This document shows, in pieces, positions 43,478-54,776 of a stretch of 64,000 bases of DNA (the stretch's first letter is position 1; every line of letters begins with the position of its first letter). The notes under the pieces are model-generated. The model made no database searches, was not told where the DNA came from, and saw only the letters and a program-made list of their open reading frames with translations. The DNA is from Symbiodinium natans (taxonomy: Eukaryota; Sar; Dinophyceae; Suessiales; Symbiodiniaceae): contig CAJNDS010002496.1 of NCBI GenBank assembly GCA_905221605.1, forward strand, positions 288,501 to 352,500. The letters are read 5' to 3'. A program made the position numbers and the translations under genes.

Positions 43478-44563
43478 GAGCTTGCTTTTAGTTTAAGGCC
43501 CACGGTCGCACTGCATGCAGAATCTCGAACTGCGCTTGCAGTTGAAGAAGTCTTCGCTTTCACCGAAGAGGTGAAGGTATTTGGAAGATATTTATGCCCC
43601 AGGATGCGCGAGAGCTCCGTGAATAGTTTGCGTAGGTTTTGGTTCACCGCTGTTCATGACTGCTGTGTGTCGTGTGATTTTCTCTGTCCCCAAAGCAGAG
43701 TCGGACTTGAAACCTTGAACCTGCTGGGAGGAAGACGCTCTTCACGTCGGTGCCTTGCTGCCCATCGCCTCCTCGCCAGCGCAGACGGGCTGCCCAGGCG
43801 AGCATGAGCAACATAATATCGGATCAAGTCGTTTAGGCTGTTGTCGCGCAGGAGAGGGTTCTCTATTAGGGGCCAGACCCTAAACGCTAAGACCTAAGCC
43901 CTAAACCCACCGTAGCCCTAAACCCTAAACCCTATAACCTAAACTAAACCCTAAACCCAAAGCCTGAAACCAACAGGGACCCTAGTTTAGAGAACAACCA
44001 CCGTGTTGAATCGGGCCTAGACCTGGACTCCTTGAGCCGATCTTGGATCAGAAGCCCAAAACGCTTGAAAGCTCAGGGGTTAGGGTTTAGTGTTTATTGT
44101 TCAGGGTTTAGGGTTTAGAGTTCAGGGTTTAGGGTGCATGGGTGAAAGGAAGGACCCTGATGTAGAAGTCTCGAAAGCTTCTGACATCGGCGAGTGCAGT
44201 CGCATCATCAACAATAAAATTCCCCAAGCCCTAAACTCCAGAATCCTCGGGTTTCTAACGGGTCCTGGACGTCTTTGCCAGGCATTGTGGTTTTGGTGTC
44301 GCTGTTTCTCTACTGCCGCTGCAAGCCTTAACACTCGCCGGAGCGGAGCTGGAGCGCTGTTTTCCAGGGTAGCATAGGTTTTACTGATTAAAGCTTCTTC
44401 AGTTGGTGCCTGACGTTTGGCAACCTTCGTAGCAGTTTGGGCTATGGTGAGGGCGTATGTTCAGGATCCTACCATCCAGCTTTTTGCCTAGACAATCCTA
44501 AGCCCGAACGCTTGATGTGACAGTGCGAGCATAACAAACCCCAAGACTCCATTCCAGTTTCTA

Positions 44564-44676
44564 CTGTCTGGTTCTTAGTAGGGAATGGGGGAATGAATAT
44601 TGGGGACTATTATTGGGGACTATATAGCGACTACTATAGGGATCCATTCCCCCATTCCCTACTCAGCACCAGACAG
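44564..44676. mobile_element. 113-bp MITE-like inverted-repeat element
   Basis: It starts CTGTCTGGTTCTTAGTAGGG and ends with the reverse complement (about 34-bp terminal inverted repeats, two or three mismatches), with an AT-rich middle of GGGGACTAT words. A single end of the same sequence lies at 45,442-45,490. No clear target duplication found. Confidence 0.6.
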
Positions 44677-45492
44677 ACTAGGACTCCCAGATTAAGCCCT
44701 ATAAAGACTTCGGGGTTTCGGTTCCTGTGGGGTTTTTGGCTTGAGGATGAGGGTTAAGGATGTTGTTGTTGGTTGCATGCTTGGGGTTTTGGGGTTTTTG
44801 CTTTGCTTTATAATGTTTGGGGTTTGCCTAGAGTCTCCATGGTAGTTCCTTTCTTTGGTTAAACCAGCTTCATATTTAGGATCCTAGGAAGCAACCCAAA
44901 AAAGGAGCTAGAAACGATACTACTTGGCCCTACTAAACCCTAAACCATAAACCCTAAACCCTAAACCTTCAACCTTAAGCCCTAAACCCTAACCCTTAAA
45001 CCTTAAACCCTAAACCTTAAACCTTAAACCACAAACCCTGAAGGTTTCTTGTTCCGAGGTTCGGTCGAGCCGGGGCTTTCCCTGCAAGCCGCAGGTCGTG
45101 TTAAAAGCCAAGTGCTAAACTGCACTACGGCTGATGATATAAATCCTGCATTACCTTAAGGACCCTAAACTATGGGAATTATGGTATATTCCTTATCATG
45201 GGTGATGCAGGATTTGTATGATCAACCGTATCCTAAACCCTAAACCCTCAACCCTTCATTAGTGGAGGATGATTATAGTAGAGCGCCATGGGACAGTATA
45301 TTGATTGTTACCAAACAGACTCCCGCAACTCTGCAGGATCGCAATCTGCTTGCTCTTCGCCGCGATGGTGATGATCACAAGTGTCTCCACTTTGCCGCGT
45401 GGCTTAGGCTTTAGGGTTTACCGTTGAAGGTTCAGGGTCTTCTGTCTGGTGCTTAGTAGGGAACGGGGGAATGGATCCCTACAGTCCCCAGC

Positions 45493-45561
45493 TAGCTGCT
45501 CTTGCTATGCAGGCCAAAGAGCTCCTCTCCGTGCAATTGTGCCATGGAGGACAAGACTGAA
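45493..45561 (+). pseudogene. Fragment matching the 3' end of gene C
   Basis: ATGCAGGCCAAAGAGCTCCT and the following bases through ACAAGACTGA match 27,070-27,124 with about one mismatch. The intron-like AGCTGCTCTTG upstream is shared as well, so this is a copy of genomic DNA, not of mRNA. It lies just left of 4-kb copy B. Confidence 0.7.
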
Positions 45562-45768
45562 AGTATCACAGTATAGATGGTGTTATTGCCGTGAATGGCT
45601 TTAAGGCTTTGCAGACTTTCCTTTCTCTCGTATGCTGCAGTGTTCATAGCGATAGGAGGCAAGCAGAAGGTGCTTGAAGTTTGCCTTCGCGAGCTTCCCG
45701 CCCAAAGCCTTTGAACCCTTTTGACCCTGTCAACGCTTAACTCTAGTTCAAGATCTTCTCTCTCCCCC

Positions 45769-46092
45769 ATGCTAAACGCTTTCGAAGCGCCCCAGAAAGA
45801 AGGCCGCTGCCAACTCCGTCCTTCTCTGGGGCTCGCGTTCGACAAGATTTTCTGCAAGCCCAATGCCGTCTGCGGAGCACGGGACAGTATGCTTCTGTTG
45901 AATGTCATGAACCTGTCCATTGCAGATTTGGTAAACTTCTCTGGGCCTTGCAGACACCTGGCGCCGTACGACAAGTGCAAATGCATTCCCCACGGAGTGG
46001 TCGTCGATGCAGCCAACGATGTCTGCGCCCCTGCAAAACTAAACAAGCATGGACTGTTGTTCCGATTTCGTCTCACACGCGCAACAGGATGA
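45769..46092 (+). CDS. 107-codon ORF (copy B)
   Basis: Same frame as 34,668-34,991 with very few amino-acid changes (for example S to N after NLSIADLV). Confidence 0.3.
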   Translation: MLNAFEAPQKEGRCQLRPSLGLAFDKIFCKPNAVCGARDSMLLLNVMNLSIADLVNFSGPCRHLAPYDKCKCIPHGVVVDAANDVCAPAKLNKHGLLFRFRLTRATG

Positions 46093-47461
46093 GACATCCT
46101 TCCTGCTGTGTCAACGGTGCCTCCCTGTAGCCAGAGACCACGCTCTGATGACCTTCGCCTCAGCATGAGGAATTAGCGACCGATGCTTCGTGACGATCGC
46201 GCCTGCAGTGCTCTTGTACGCCGAAATGGCATGCTGAGGACGACGACAACCATGACCACTACCACTGCTGATACTTCTGTTGCTAGCACCAAGACGACTC
46301 GCAACACCACTGCCGCTATTGCTGCCGCTGCTGAACGCCTATCTCGACCACATCCAGGACCAGTGCAAGAATTATTGCATTGCGGAGATTTTTACCAGCG
46401 AAGGTTCCAAGCTAGGGTCCCTTCAAACTTCAAAAAGGGTTCAAAGGGCTGGCATGACAACGGTTGCTGATAAGGGTGCAAGAACTTGAAAGAACCCAAG
46501 TCTTTCAATTCAAGCCGCAAGGCCGGTAACTTCCAGGAATACCCCCCAAGCACGCAGAACGGAATCAAACCCCCCAATCCATGACCCGTAGCCCTGCCAG
46601 CCTGAACAACAATTTAGGACATGACAAGACTCTAAATGAATTGCCGACACCATCCTCTTGCAACCACCGCTGAAAACACAGCAGAATACAAACAATAAGA
46701 GAGCTACCACATGCACACATATGTATATATATATATATGTATATTTATATGTATATGTACACATGTATGTATTCATATTTGTGTGTGTATTTGTAATCCT
46801 AAACCCTAGCCCCTAAATCTACCCGAGGTGCCTCAAGGACTCGGAGGCTTCGTGAGGCTTAGGGTTCTGGGCTCCCATTTGGGATATGAAGGTTCAAGGT
46901 TTAGGGCAGGGCAAATATCGTGGGATCCCAGCTCTGAACTTGCAAAAGCCTCGCAAACCATGGGGCCTGCAAAACCCTCGCAAGTACCGTGGAACGTGAA
47001 TTCTTAAAAGCCTTAAACCCCATAATTACACAATTCTGCGCCGAGAACAAAAACACTCTGCAAAACGCTAAGAACCATGAACGCGAGCAAAGCGCCCACA
47101 GAAGAACCCCGACAACATCCTCGAAACCCTACACAGGATGACGAAGAGGACGATGATGACATCTGACCTGCTGCTGACAATGGCTCAGCATGAGCGTGGC
47201 CTCGCTACAGTACTGATGGCAACACTTGTTACGAACAGGAGCAGCCAAAGGCTGGATGCCATTGTAACCGCTGCTAGGTCGGGTTCCAGAGGTATGCCTT
47301 CGGATTGCTTACTGTAGAATACACATACGCTGCGGCCGGGATCCGGGAAGAGAGTTTCATCATGTCCTTTGCCCATGGACACCCGCCACAAATCCTTCAT
47401 CCCATCTCAAGCAGAAACTACAAAACACTGAAGCCCCCATCCTAAACCTAAGCCATGCCCT

Positions 47462-47827
47462 TCAAACCGAACCGGGCTGCTCAGTCGAGGCTGCGAGGGC
47501 TGCTTTGGTGTAGGGACTTGTAGGGACATGCAAGGCCACGAGATCCAAGAACGCTTGTAGCTCTACAACAGATGGGGCTCTAGGATTGGGATAGCCGGCT
47601 GTCGGACAGGTTTGGTAGCTAGCGCTTACGCCGCAGCTTGGGCCGCCGCAGAAGGTGTTGTGCTGAGCCGTGGTGCTGGTGGTTTCCATCCACCAGCACC
47701 GTGGCTTTGCGTGGCTCCTTCTGTTCATCCCAGGCATGCGGTGTGGGTGCAGCCGGACTTGTTTGGCAGCCGGCTGTCTCCTCGTCAAAACCTCCACCTT
47801 GCTTGACTGAATCCTGAGCCATTGCAA
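47462..47827 (-). CDS. 121-codon minus-strand ORF (copy B)
   Basis: Identical to the ORF at 36,238-36,603. Function unknown; the coding status is weak for the reason given there. Confidence 0.22.
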   Translation of the reverse strand: MQWLRIQSSKVEVLTRRQPAAKQVRLHPHRMPGMNRRSHAKPRCWWMETTSTTAQHNTFCGGPSCGVSASYQTCPTAGYPNPRAPSVVELQAFLDLVALHVPTSPYTKAALAASTEQPGSV

Positions 47828-47913
47828 GCTCCGCTGGTCCTAGACCAAGCCCACGCCACCGTCCCTCCGCCCCATTGATACTTCATCAATGGAGGTTTGA
47901 AGTCACATGCGCC

Positions 47914-48309
47914 GGTTTGAGCCTGAAGTGTGCTGAGTGCGCGAACGTTACATGGCCATCCTTCCGTGCATGTATTGCCAGCTCTTCGTGGGAAGCCTGA
48001 CTCACAAGCATCGCACCACGCCCCCCGCCACGCGCCCCCCGTCCTCAGCCCTCAGACCCACTGGCCACACGAAGTCCGACATGGGTCGAGCCTACCCACT
48101 TTCTGCAGGCACGCCGTGCATGCACATGTGCATGCACAGCGTGCGCTGTGAAAGTGCGTGGGCTCGAGCCATGTCGGGCTTCGTGTGGCCAGTGGGTCTG
48201 AGGGCTGAGGACGGGGGGCGCGTGGCGGGCCCACGAAGAGCTGGCAATACATGCACGGAAGGATGGCCATGTAACGTTCGCGCACTCAGCACACTTCAGG
48301 CTCAAGCCC
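47914..48309 (+). repeat. Large palindrome, copy B, right arm shortened by 30 bp
   Basis: Same structure and same 22-bp centre (48,116-48,137) as copy A. In the right arm GTGGCGGG joins CCCACGAAG directly, without the 30 bp present in copy A. Confidence 0.9.
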
Positions 48310-49039
48310 GCGCCGTGAGCCTTCGAGCCAAGTGGGCATGGACTTGTGGGGCTGCAACGGCTGCGATGGATTTGGAAGGGCAGGGTGTGGGCGGAGGGAC
48401 GGTGGCGACCAAGACGGCTCACTTCTCGAGGTTAAGTTCGACTAGACAGCATAATTGATAAATCTTGTGGCCTTGCAGCCTCAGCTAGTCAGAACAATAG
48501 GTCGTTACAGTAGCTCCTCGCTGAAATGCTGCGTGCAACGAGTTCGCAGTCTTGCTTGCAAACAGACGTCTGCAGGAAATGAGCGAGGGACTGCGCATTT
48601 TGGACGGCATTGCTTGTCGCTAGGGCTGTCATGTTTGAGTTGCCGTTTTTGTTCCCATGAATGTCTCAGCTGTGGAGTCTAGCGTGCGGCGGATCCATAG
48701 TTTCGCTACATTAATTTGTTTGACTGACACACTTGCAGGAAACTTCTCCATGACATCTTGAAGCGAAACACCATCACGATGAGATCTTGAAAGAACACGG
48801 TCGATGAGCTCTTGAAAGAACCGTCGCTCTCACGCAGCACTCGAATTCCGCAACTGGACAGAGAGCGGACCCCAAAGGAGCCCTGCCATTTGCGTGGTGC
48901 TACCGGTGCACGTTCTGAAGTGTTCACAAATTCAATTTGTTTTGATATGAATGTCTCATTTGGGGTAGGAGTTCGTGGTCAGCTCTTGCCAGGTGATCGT
49001 CGTTTTCGGATCAGGAGAAGATTGGCAGTGTTCGAATAT

Positions 49040-49680
49040 GAGTAGAAAAAGTGAGAAAAGAGAGAGGGAGAGAGAGCAAGAAAAAAGAGAATATTTAAGA
49101 GAAGCAAGAAGAGAAACAAGGGATAGCAAAACAAGAGAAATGTCAGAGAACAAGGGAAGGTCCAAAAAAATTTATCAAAGAAGAGAAAGAATAAAAGGAA
49201 CCATCAGCTAACAAATGGGAGAAAAAGAACAGAACAAAGAAGATAAACACACAAAAGGATAGCAAACGAGAAAGAAGAAGATCAGAAGGAAGAGAGACAA
49301 TACGAGAAACCATAAGACAAAGAAGAGAAGAGAAAGCAGAAGAGAACAAAATATATCAAAACGAGAGCAAAAGAAACACAGAGAACAAAAGGGACATAAG
49401 AAGAAAATCAAGAAGATAAAGACTAAGATAAAGAAAAGATAAACATGAAGACAAAGAAGAAAATACATAAGGAGAGAACACGAGATCAATAAGAAGAGCA
49501 GAAAGACCAACTAGAAGAGAAACAGTACAGAGAAATATGAAGAGAACAGAAGATAAGTAACAATACACAGAAGGGACACAAGAGAAGGACAAAGAAGAGA
49601 AACAATTACGAGAAACAAGAGGAGACGACAAACAAGAAGAGAAATAAGAACATACAAAAAAAGACAAAAGAAATATAACA
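49040..49680 (+). repeat. Purine-rich (A/G) tract, copy B
   Basis: Counterpart of 37,840-38,510, diverged more than the rest of the duplication through many small indels. Confidence 0.88.
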
Positions 49681-49984
49681 AGTCAGATAAGAAAACTTTG
49701 TGGTGCTTGTAACTTTAGATCCTTAGCCTTTTTGAGTTTATTGGGTTTCTGAATAAGGCAGCTAAAAGTTCAATTTATTCTACCTCCCAAGTGCAGCCAA
49801 GAAAACATCAGATAACAAGAAGGAATGTTTTTTTTTGGGGGGGGAGGTGGAGTTTCCTGTGGAATCACTCGTATAGTTCAATGTCATGTCCTGTTTGTCC
49901 TTCCTCAAAGCCGCGTAGCGCAAGACTCATTGCAAAATAGGCCAAACCAACCCTCGAGACCCCTAACATCTCAATACCCCTACT

Positions 49985-50375
49985 AGATGTGTTGGCGCGC
50001 GGGGTTTTGTGACAATTATGTTCCCTTTAACGTTGTGGTGGAGCTAGATGTGTGCTGGCACGCGCGGTTTTGTGATAATTTTGTCCCCTATAATGTTGTG
50101 CTGGAGCTTGGCGCGCGAGGTTTTGTGACAATTATGTTCCCTCTAACGTTGTGGTGGAGTTAGATGTGTTTGCGCGAGAGGTTTTATGACAATTATGTTT
50201 CCTTTTAAACTTTTCGTTGTGGTGGAGCTAGATGTGTTGGCGCGCGAGGTTTTGTGACAAGTATGTTCCCTTTAACGTTGTGGTGGAGCTAGATGTGTTG
50301 GCGCGCGAGGTTTTGTGATAATTATGTTCCCTTTAGTGTTGTGGTGGAGCTAGACGGGTTGGCACGCGAGGGTAA
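49985..50375 (+). repeat. 61-bp satellite, block 1
   Basis: Six or so units of about 61 bp, each with TTGGCGCGCGAGGTTTTGTG, ACAATTATGTTCCCTTTAAC and GTTGTGGTGGAGCTAGATGT. Confidence 0.95.
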
Positions 50376-50925
50376 TGAATTCTCATCTTTTTAACGTATG
50401 AACGGTATAGAAATTAGGTTCATAGCCCAACACATGTGGATTTCATTCTACTTCTCACTCACTCCTGATGAACGTATTTATAATATAATATACTATTCAT
50501 TCATGTATTTCGCTTATTTCATTCGCGTTTTTCCTTAGGTTTCATGTGATCTTATTTTGTGCTCACGGATTCATATTAATAATATTGTAAATACGAAGAT
50601 ATAGTTCTTGTAATTCACACCCTTATGATAAAACCTTTGACGAATTAATTTTATAAGGAATGAATGTAATGTATGAATTAACCCAAAAATCTAAATATTT
50701 ATAATGTAATCACAGAGATTATTCATGCGTTTCATTTCATTTCACTTCTTACCACATTAAATCTTTTTAACATTATAATGCACGAAAGTAATAAGTGAAT
50801 TTATGAGAATACACGGAAATAATTCTTTGTACGTTTCACTAATGTATTAATAACCTTACCATGTGAGCACTTCATTAGTATTATTACAAAGCTAATTAAA
50901 ATACCTGATAATAAGGCATAGACAA
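50376..50925. other. AT-rich 550-bp insert in the 61-bp satellite
   Basis: About three-quarters A+T, begins GGTAATGAATTCTCATC, with no satellite units and no ORF. The satellite resumes in phase at about 50,930. It may be a non-autonomous insertion. No poly(A) or clear target duplication seen. Confidence 0.6.
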
Positions 50926-51276
50926 GTGGAGCTAGATGTGTTGGTGCGCGAGGTTTTGTGATAATTATGTTCCCTTTAACGTTGTGGTGGAGCTAGATAT
51001 GTTGGCACGCGAGGTTTTGTGACAATTATATTCCCTTTAATGTTGTGGTGGAGCTAGATGTGCGTTCCCTTTAACGTTGTGGTGGAGCTAGATGTGTTTG
51101 CGCGAGAGGTTTTATGACACTTATGTTTCCTTTTTAAACTTTTCGTTTTGGTGGAGCTAGATGTGTTGGCGCGCGAGATTTTTGTGACAATTATATTCCC
51201 TTGAACGTTGTGGTGGAGCTAGATATGAGGCGCGCGAGGTTTTCTGATATTTTTATTCCCTTTAACGTTATGGTGG
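50926..51276 (+). repeat. 61-bp satellite, block 2
   Basis: Same unit as block 1, ending with the rare variant GTTATGGTGG immediately before a T10 run. Confidence 0.93.
51256..51276 (+). repeat. Left copy of a 21-bp direct repeat (candidate target-site duplication)
   Basis: TTCCCTTTAACGTTATGG plus TGG. The identical 21 bp lies at 56,926-56,946. All other satellite units read GTTGTGG or other variants at this place. Confidence 0.65.
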
Positions 51277-51717
51277 TTTTTTTTTTGGACTGGTGCCTCT
51301 TTACTACATCAGTAGCACAGTAGGCCGGTCTTGTTGGGCTCGACGAAAAGGGTGAAACAGTCAGCGCACACAACCCGCCAGACACAACACGAAACCACCA
51401 AAGAACAGACACCGAAGAGACAAAGCGAGCAATCGCGCTAAACTACTAGATACCCCACGGATTCAGTACTCGAGGTCGTCAATGAAGTCCCGGTGCACAA
51501 GGAAGCACAGAGCTTGTGGGGGATTCGCAAAATGCGACGTTGCCAGATTCACAAAATCACCATCATGTAGCCACTGGTGCGACAGCGGTTAGTCAACCCG
51601 AGGTCATCAGACGAGGTTCGGATCGCTTAATCGTTGTCAAGGAAAGACAACCAACACTCAATGGCGAATGGATGTTGCAAGTCAGACTCCCAAGGGGGGA
51701 TGATAGATGTGCATATG

Positions 51718-53390
51718 CCCCATGGTGGTCAGCCAGTGGGGACTTAACAGCAAGAACAATCCAGGCAAGACCGGCCCAGGGCACTCCATGGTGGTCAGCC
51801 AGTGGAGTAGCTCCGAGCACAGGGTTCACCAGTCAACCTGGCGCGCAAGTGCCCACCCTCAAAGGTGCCCGCGCACGGCCAGAGGGGGGGGCGAGAGTAG
51901 CAGCAGCTACCGATTACCTGGCGCACAAGGGCCCACCCTCAGAGGTGCCCGCGCACGGTCAGAGGGGAGGCGAGAGTAGCAGCAGCTACCGATTCCACGG
52001 GGAGAGTCCACGGCGAGTTACCAAACCCTTAACGCCACAGGGTTTTAATGACACCGAGGGACCTCCCAGTCCAGGCATCTCACACAAGGCTACGCCACTT
52101 TGGCACTGGCCTGCGCATCGGCACGCATCAGGTCCCTTCACCCAAACCCGCGAGGTACGTCGGTAAGGAGATGGGAGGGCTCGCATCACCGTCATGCAGC
52201 CACCAATGCGAATACAATCAGCGCCAGCCAAGGCCGTTCACGAGAAGGTTCACAGTTTCGCCATCACAGGTGGAGCAAAGTCGTGCCTCAGCACGGAACG
52301 TTGTAGGTGTCAACCTTCGTGTTCCGAAGTATAAAGTTGCCCCATGGTGGTCAGCCAGTGGGGACTTAACGGCAAGAACAAAGGGGTAGGACCAGCCCAG
52401 AGTGCTCCATGGTGGTCAGCCAGTGGAGCCTCTCCGAGCAGAAAGCGCAACGTTCTTTGACTCACAAGAGCTCGTCCGCCGGCCACAGCAGGCTTGACTG
52501 CTTCGTTCCACTTAGAGCCATCAGGTAAACCAAAGCAGGCGGGGACCCCACCAGCCCCGCAGGAAGCGGGAGAATCCCCCAGTCGAAACTTCGCACTCAA
52601 GGCCAAGCAACTATCTCCTTGGCCGGTGAGGGTTGAGGGTTCAATACCCAGAATCAGCCCGTCCATGCCCAAACTGACAGACGTCGGTGAGGAGATGTGA
52701 GGGCTTACATCACGCTTGGCCGCCTACCGATGGGGAGGTAGTCATGTATGGCTGCTTTGACGCAAGCAGAGATAGACACCAAGCAGGCAGGGAACCCCGT
52801 AGCAACCCAAGCACAGGCGAGAATGGCTCTCGTGAAGGCCAGGTTGTTCACAGGTGCTCGATGGCACATTGCCAGGGAAGTGGAAACCTGATCTCCGCAT
52901 AGGAGTGTCCACAACCCGGAAGCAGCATCCCCTAGCTGGTCTCTCCCAATAGGCATGACGTCGTTGCACGCCAAGGGGGTGTCACCTTCCAGACGAGAGA
53001 TGGTCAACCCTCTAGTCCGAGGGGTTCACACTTGATCGTAACACATAGAAGCAGGCAACCTGCCCACCTAGAGGGGGCAGAGGAAAGGAAGATTGGCCGT
53101 TTTACCGATGACAGAGCCGGAACATCCAGGCAGGACCGGCCCAGGGCAGTCCGTGGCAGATGGCCAGTGGAGCAACCACGAAAGAAAGGCCCCCCGTCAC
53201 CATAGGCACAACGCAGGGCCGACACAGAAGGGTGTTCACAGGTGCAGGCAGTGAGCACACAGAAGACAAGCACGATCCAATCCGTGGCATAGACCACGAG
53301 AGGGTTGCCAAACCAAGAATATCCCGAGGTAGTCTTGCGGCATGTATCGGCGAGGAGATGTGAGGGCTCACATCACGCTAGGCAGCATGC
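51718..53390 (-). repeat. Dispersed short repeats in the 3' part of the insert
   Basis: CCATGGTGGTCAGCCAGTGG occurs near 51,720, 51,788, 52,342 and 52,408, and a diverged form lies near 53,150. Separately, GGAGATGTGAGGGCTTACAT-like words followed by CACGCT lie near 52,167, 52,690 and 53,355. This part has no convincing ORF; short ORFs here read the same repeats. Confidence 0.75.
51840..51998 (+). repeat. 80-bp tandem duplication inside the 5.6-kb insert
   Basis: Two copies begin at 51,840 and 51,920, both with GCCCACCCTC, GGTGCCCGCGCACGG and GCGAGAGTAGCAGCAGCTAC. Confidence 0.9.
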
Positions 53391-53453
53391 CATGAAGGGA
53401 CTCAATGGCGCGTTCATGGCGTCAGTAGGAGCCCTCAAATGACAGCTTGCTGT

Positions 53454-54317
53454 CTATTGCCAGGAGCCCTCCCAGTCCGGACGCCGAGAGCGATGGCCAT
53501 CTGAGGTGGTATGGGAACGCGTACGGCTGGGCATGACCTGCATTGGAGGCAGCTCTTGCTCATCAACCCCCCACTCAGGGATGCCGTCCGGAATGGGGAT
53601 ACCTATGTATCTTGTCATTGAGGTTTGGGCCGCGAGCCACATCACCCGGACAGCTTCCTGGATTTGCCGGTACTGCGCAACACCTTCGTAATTATACTGA
53701 TAGGGGAAGGAGGTAACTGCCGCACGTAGGGCCGAAGGATCAGGGTCCTTGGAGGTGCCATGGCAGTACATCTTAAACCAGAAGCTGTTGAGTCGCTGCT
53801 TGGTTGGATGTTTAGCCCGCATGAGCCCCTTAATGGCAGCCCAGTGAGCAGTGGCGGCGTCATACCACTCATTTCGGGGACGTTTTGGCCCATGCTTGGT
53901 GGGTGTGGTGCTGATCCCTTTCCAATGCGCATCGAAGATGACTGGCAGTCGGAAAGGGGCTGAGACATCCACTTCTTGCAAAGCTGCAAGGTCAGTGGTT
54001 CGCAGCTCCGAGAAGCGCCAATCATTCACCTGTGCCTCGGGTTCGTTCTCCACATCCGACATGTCATCCATCGGGCAGGGAGAACCTTCGTTAGTTTTAG
54101 AAGAGATGCTGACGACCTCCGGCAAGACTGCCGCAGTGTTCACTTCCACAGGCGCAGGCAAGGGAGAGGAGAGCAAGCACTCTAGGGGCAACTCGCCGTA
54201 GAAAAACAGCCATTCTGTAAGAAGTGTCAGGCCATTCCAAGTTATAAACTGACTAAAAATGTTCAATGTTTTGGTTGGCCACCGAGGCCGCCGACATTGC
54301 TGGATACAGCAACACAT
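53454..54317 (-). CDS. Insert ORF 3, 287 codons, unknown
   Basis: Starts MCCCIQQCRRPRWPTKTLNI. It has an acidic linker (SDVENEPEAQVNDWRFSEL) and a compact basic/aromatic part (HWAAIKGLMRAKHPTKQRLN, VRVMWLAAQTSMTRYIGIPI). It ends at 53,454. The first 60 or so codons may be untranslated leader read through. No family recognised. A clean frame of this length argues that it was protein-coding recently. Confidence 0.5.
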   Translation of the reverse strand: MCCCIQQCRRPRWPTKTLNIFSQFITWNGLTLLTEWLFFYGELPLECLLSSPLPAPVEVNTAAVLPEVVSISSKTNEGSPCPMDDMSDVENEPEAQVNDWRFSELRTTDLAALQEVDVSAPFRLPVIFDAHWKGISTTPTKHGPKRPRNEWYDAATAHWAAIKGLMRAKHPTKQRLNSFWFKMYCHGTSKDPDPSALRAAVTSFPYQYNYEGVAQYRQIQEAVRVMWLAAQTSMTRYIGIPIPDGIPEWGVDEQELPPMQVMPSRTRSHTTSDGHRSRRPDWEGSWQ

Positions 54318-54776
54318 CAGAACTATGGAGACAAGACCTTTTCACATTTAAACGCTCAGCTACACTTATCTTTCATGAGCCAGCTTGCATTTCTTGATTT
54401 GATGCCAAGCAGAGAGTGTTTCGCATTTTTGCCGTCAGGCAAAAAAAACCAAGTCATGAGCCAGCTTGCATTTCTGATCCAATCCTGTTTTTCATTCTTT
54501 TCAGCAGCAGTTGCAGCAGCAGTGGTTCGTAATTTTTGCGGGCGTTGGAGATTTTTAGTTTTGGGGGGCAAGTCACTTCTTGGTAAGAGGCAAGCCTGCG
54601 GTAAGCCTTGTCAAAGCAAGCGCAATCTTGGCACCCCTGCTGACCCAGACTTGCCAAGATAAGTTTTATAGTCTGTAAAATGATTTACATGCCGCGTAGC
54701 TGAAGTTGGCCGCCTTTGTGGTTGGCCATTCAATTTGTTGCGTCGTCTCTACGGTGAGTAGGCAGATAGGCTCAAC
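54318..54776. other. Spacer between insert ORFs 2 and 3
   Basis: No ORF of note. The word ATGAGCCAGCTTGCATTTCT occurs twice (54,374 and 54,456), so it holds an imperfect 82-bp duplication. Confidence 0.6.

Larger units (their letters stand above)
43478..45600. other. Intergenic stretch with telomere-like blocks
   Basis: Contains CCCTAAA-type blocks at about 43,905-43,975, 44,930-45,045 and 45,235-45,250, GGGTTTAG blocks at 44,080-44,135, a 113-bp inverted-repeat element, and a fragment of gene C's 3' end. No gene seen. Confidence 0.7.
45602..49827 (+). repeat. 4-kb direct duplication, copy B
   Basis: Partner of 34,486-38,531. Differences include added bases near 46,430, 46,515-46,590 and 46,925-46,960, a 30-bp deletion in the right palindrome arm, and an insertion of about 110 bp near 49,690-49,800 before the homology ends. 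Confidence 0.9.

Noticed and set aside
52636-52651. tRNA T-arm-like GGGTTCAATACCC
   Set aside because: No acceptor stem, D arm or anticodon arm at the right spacing. It lies inside the repeat-laden insert tail.
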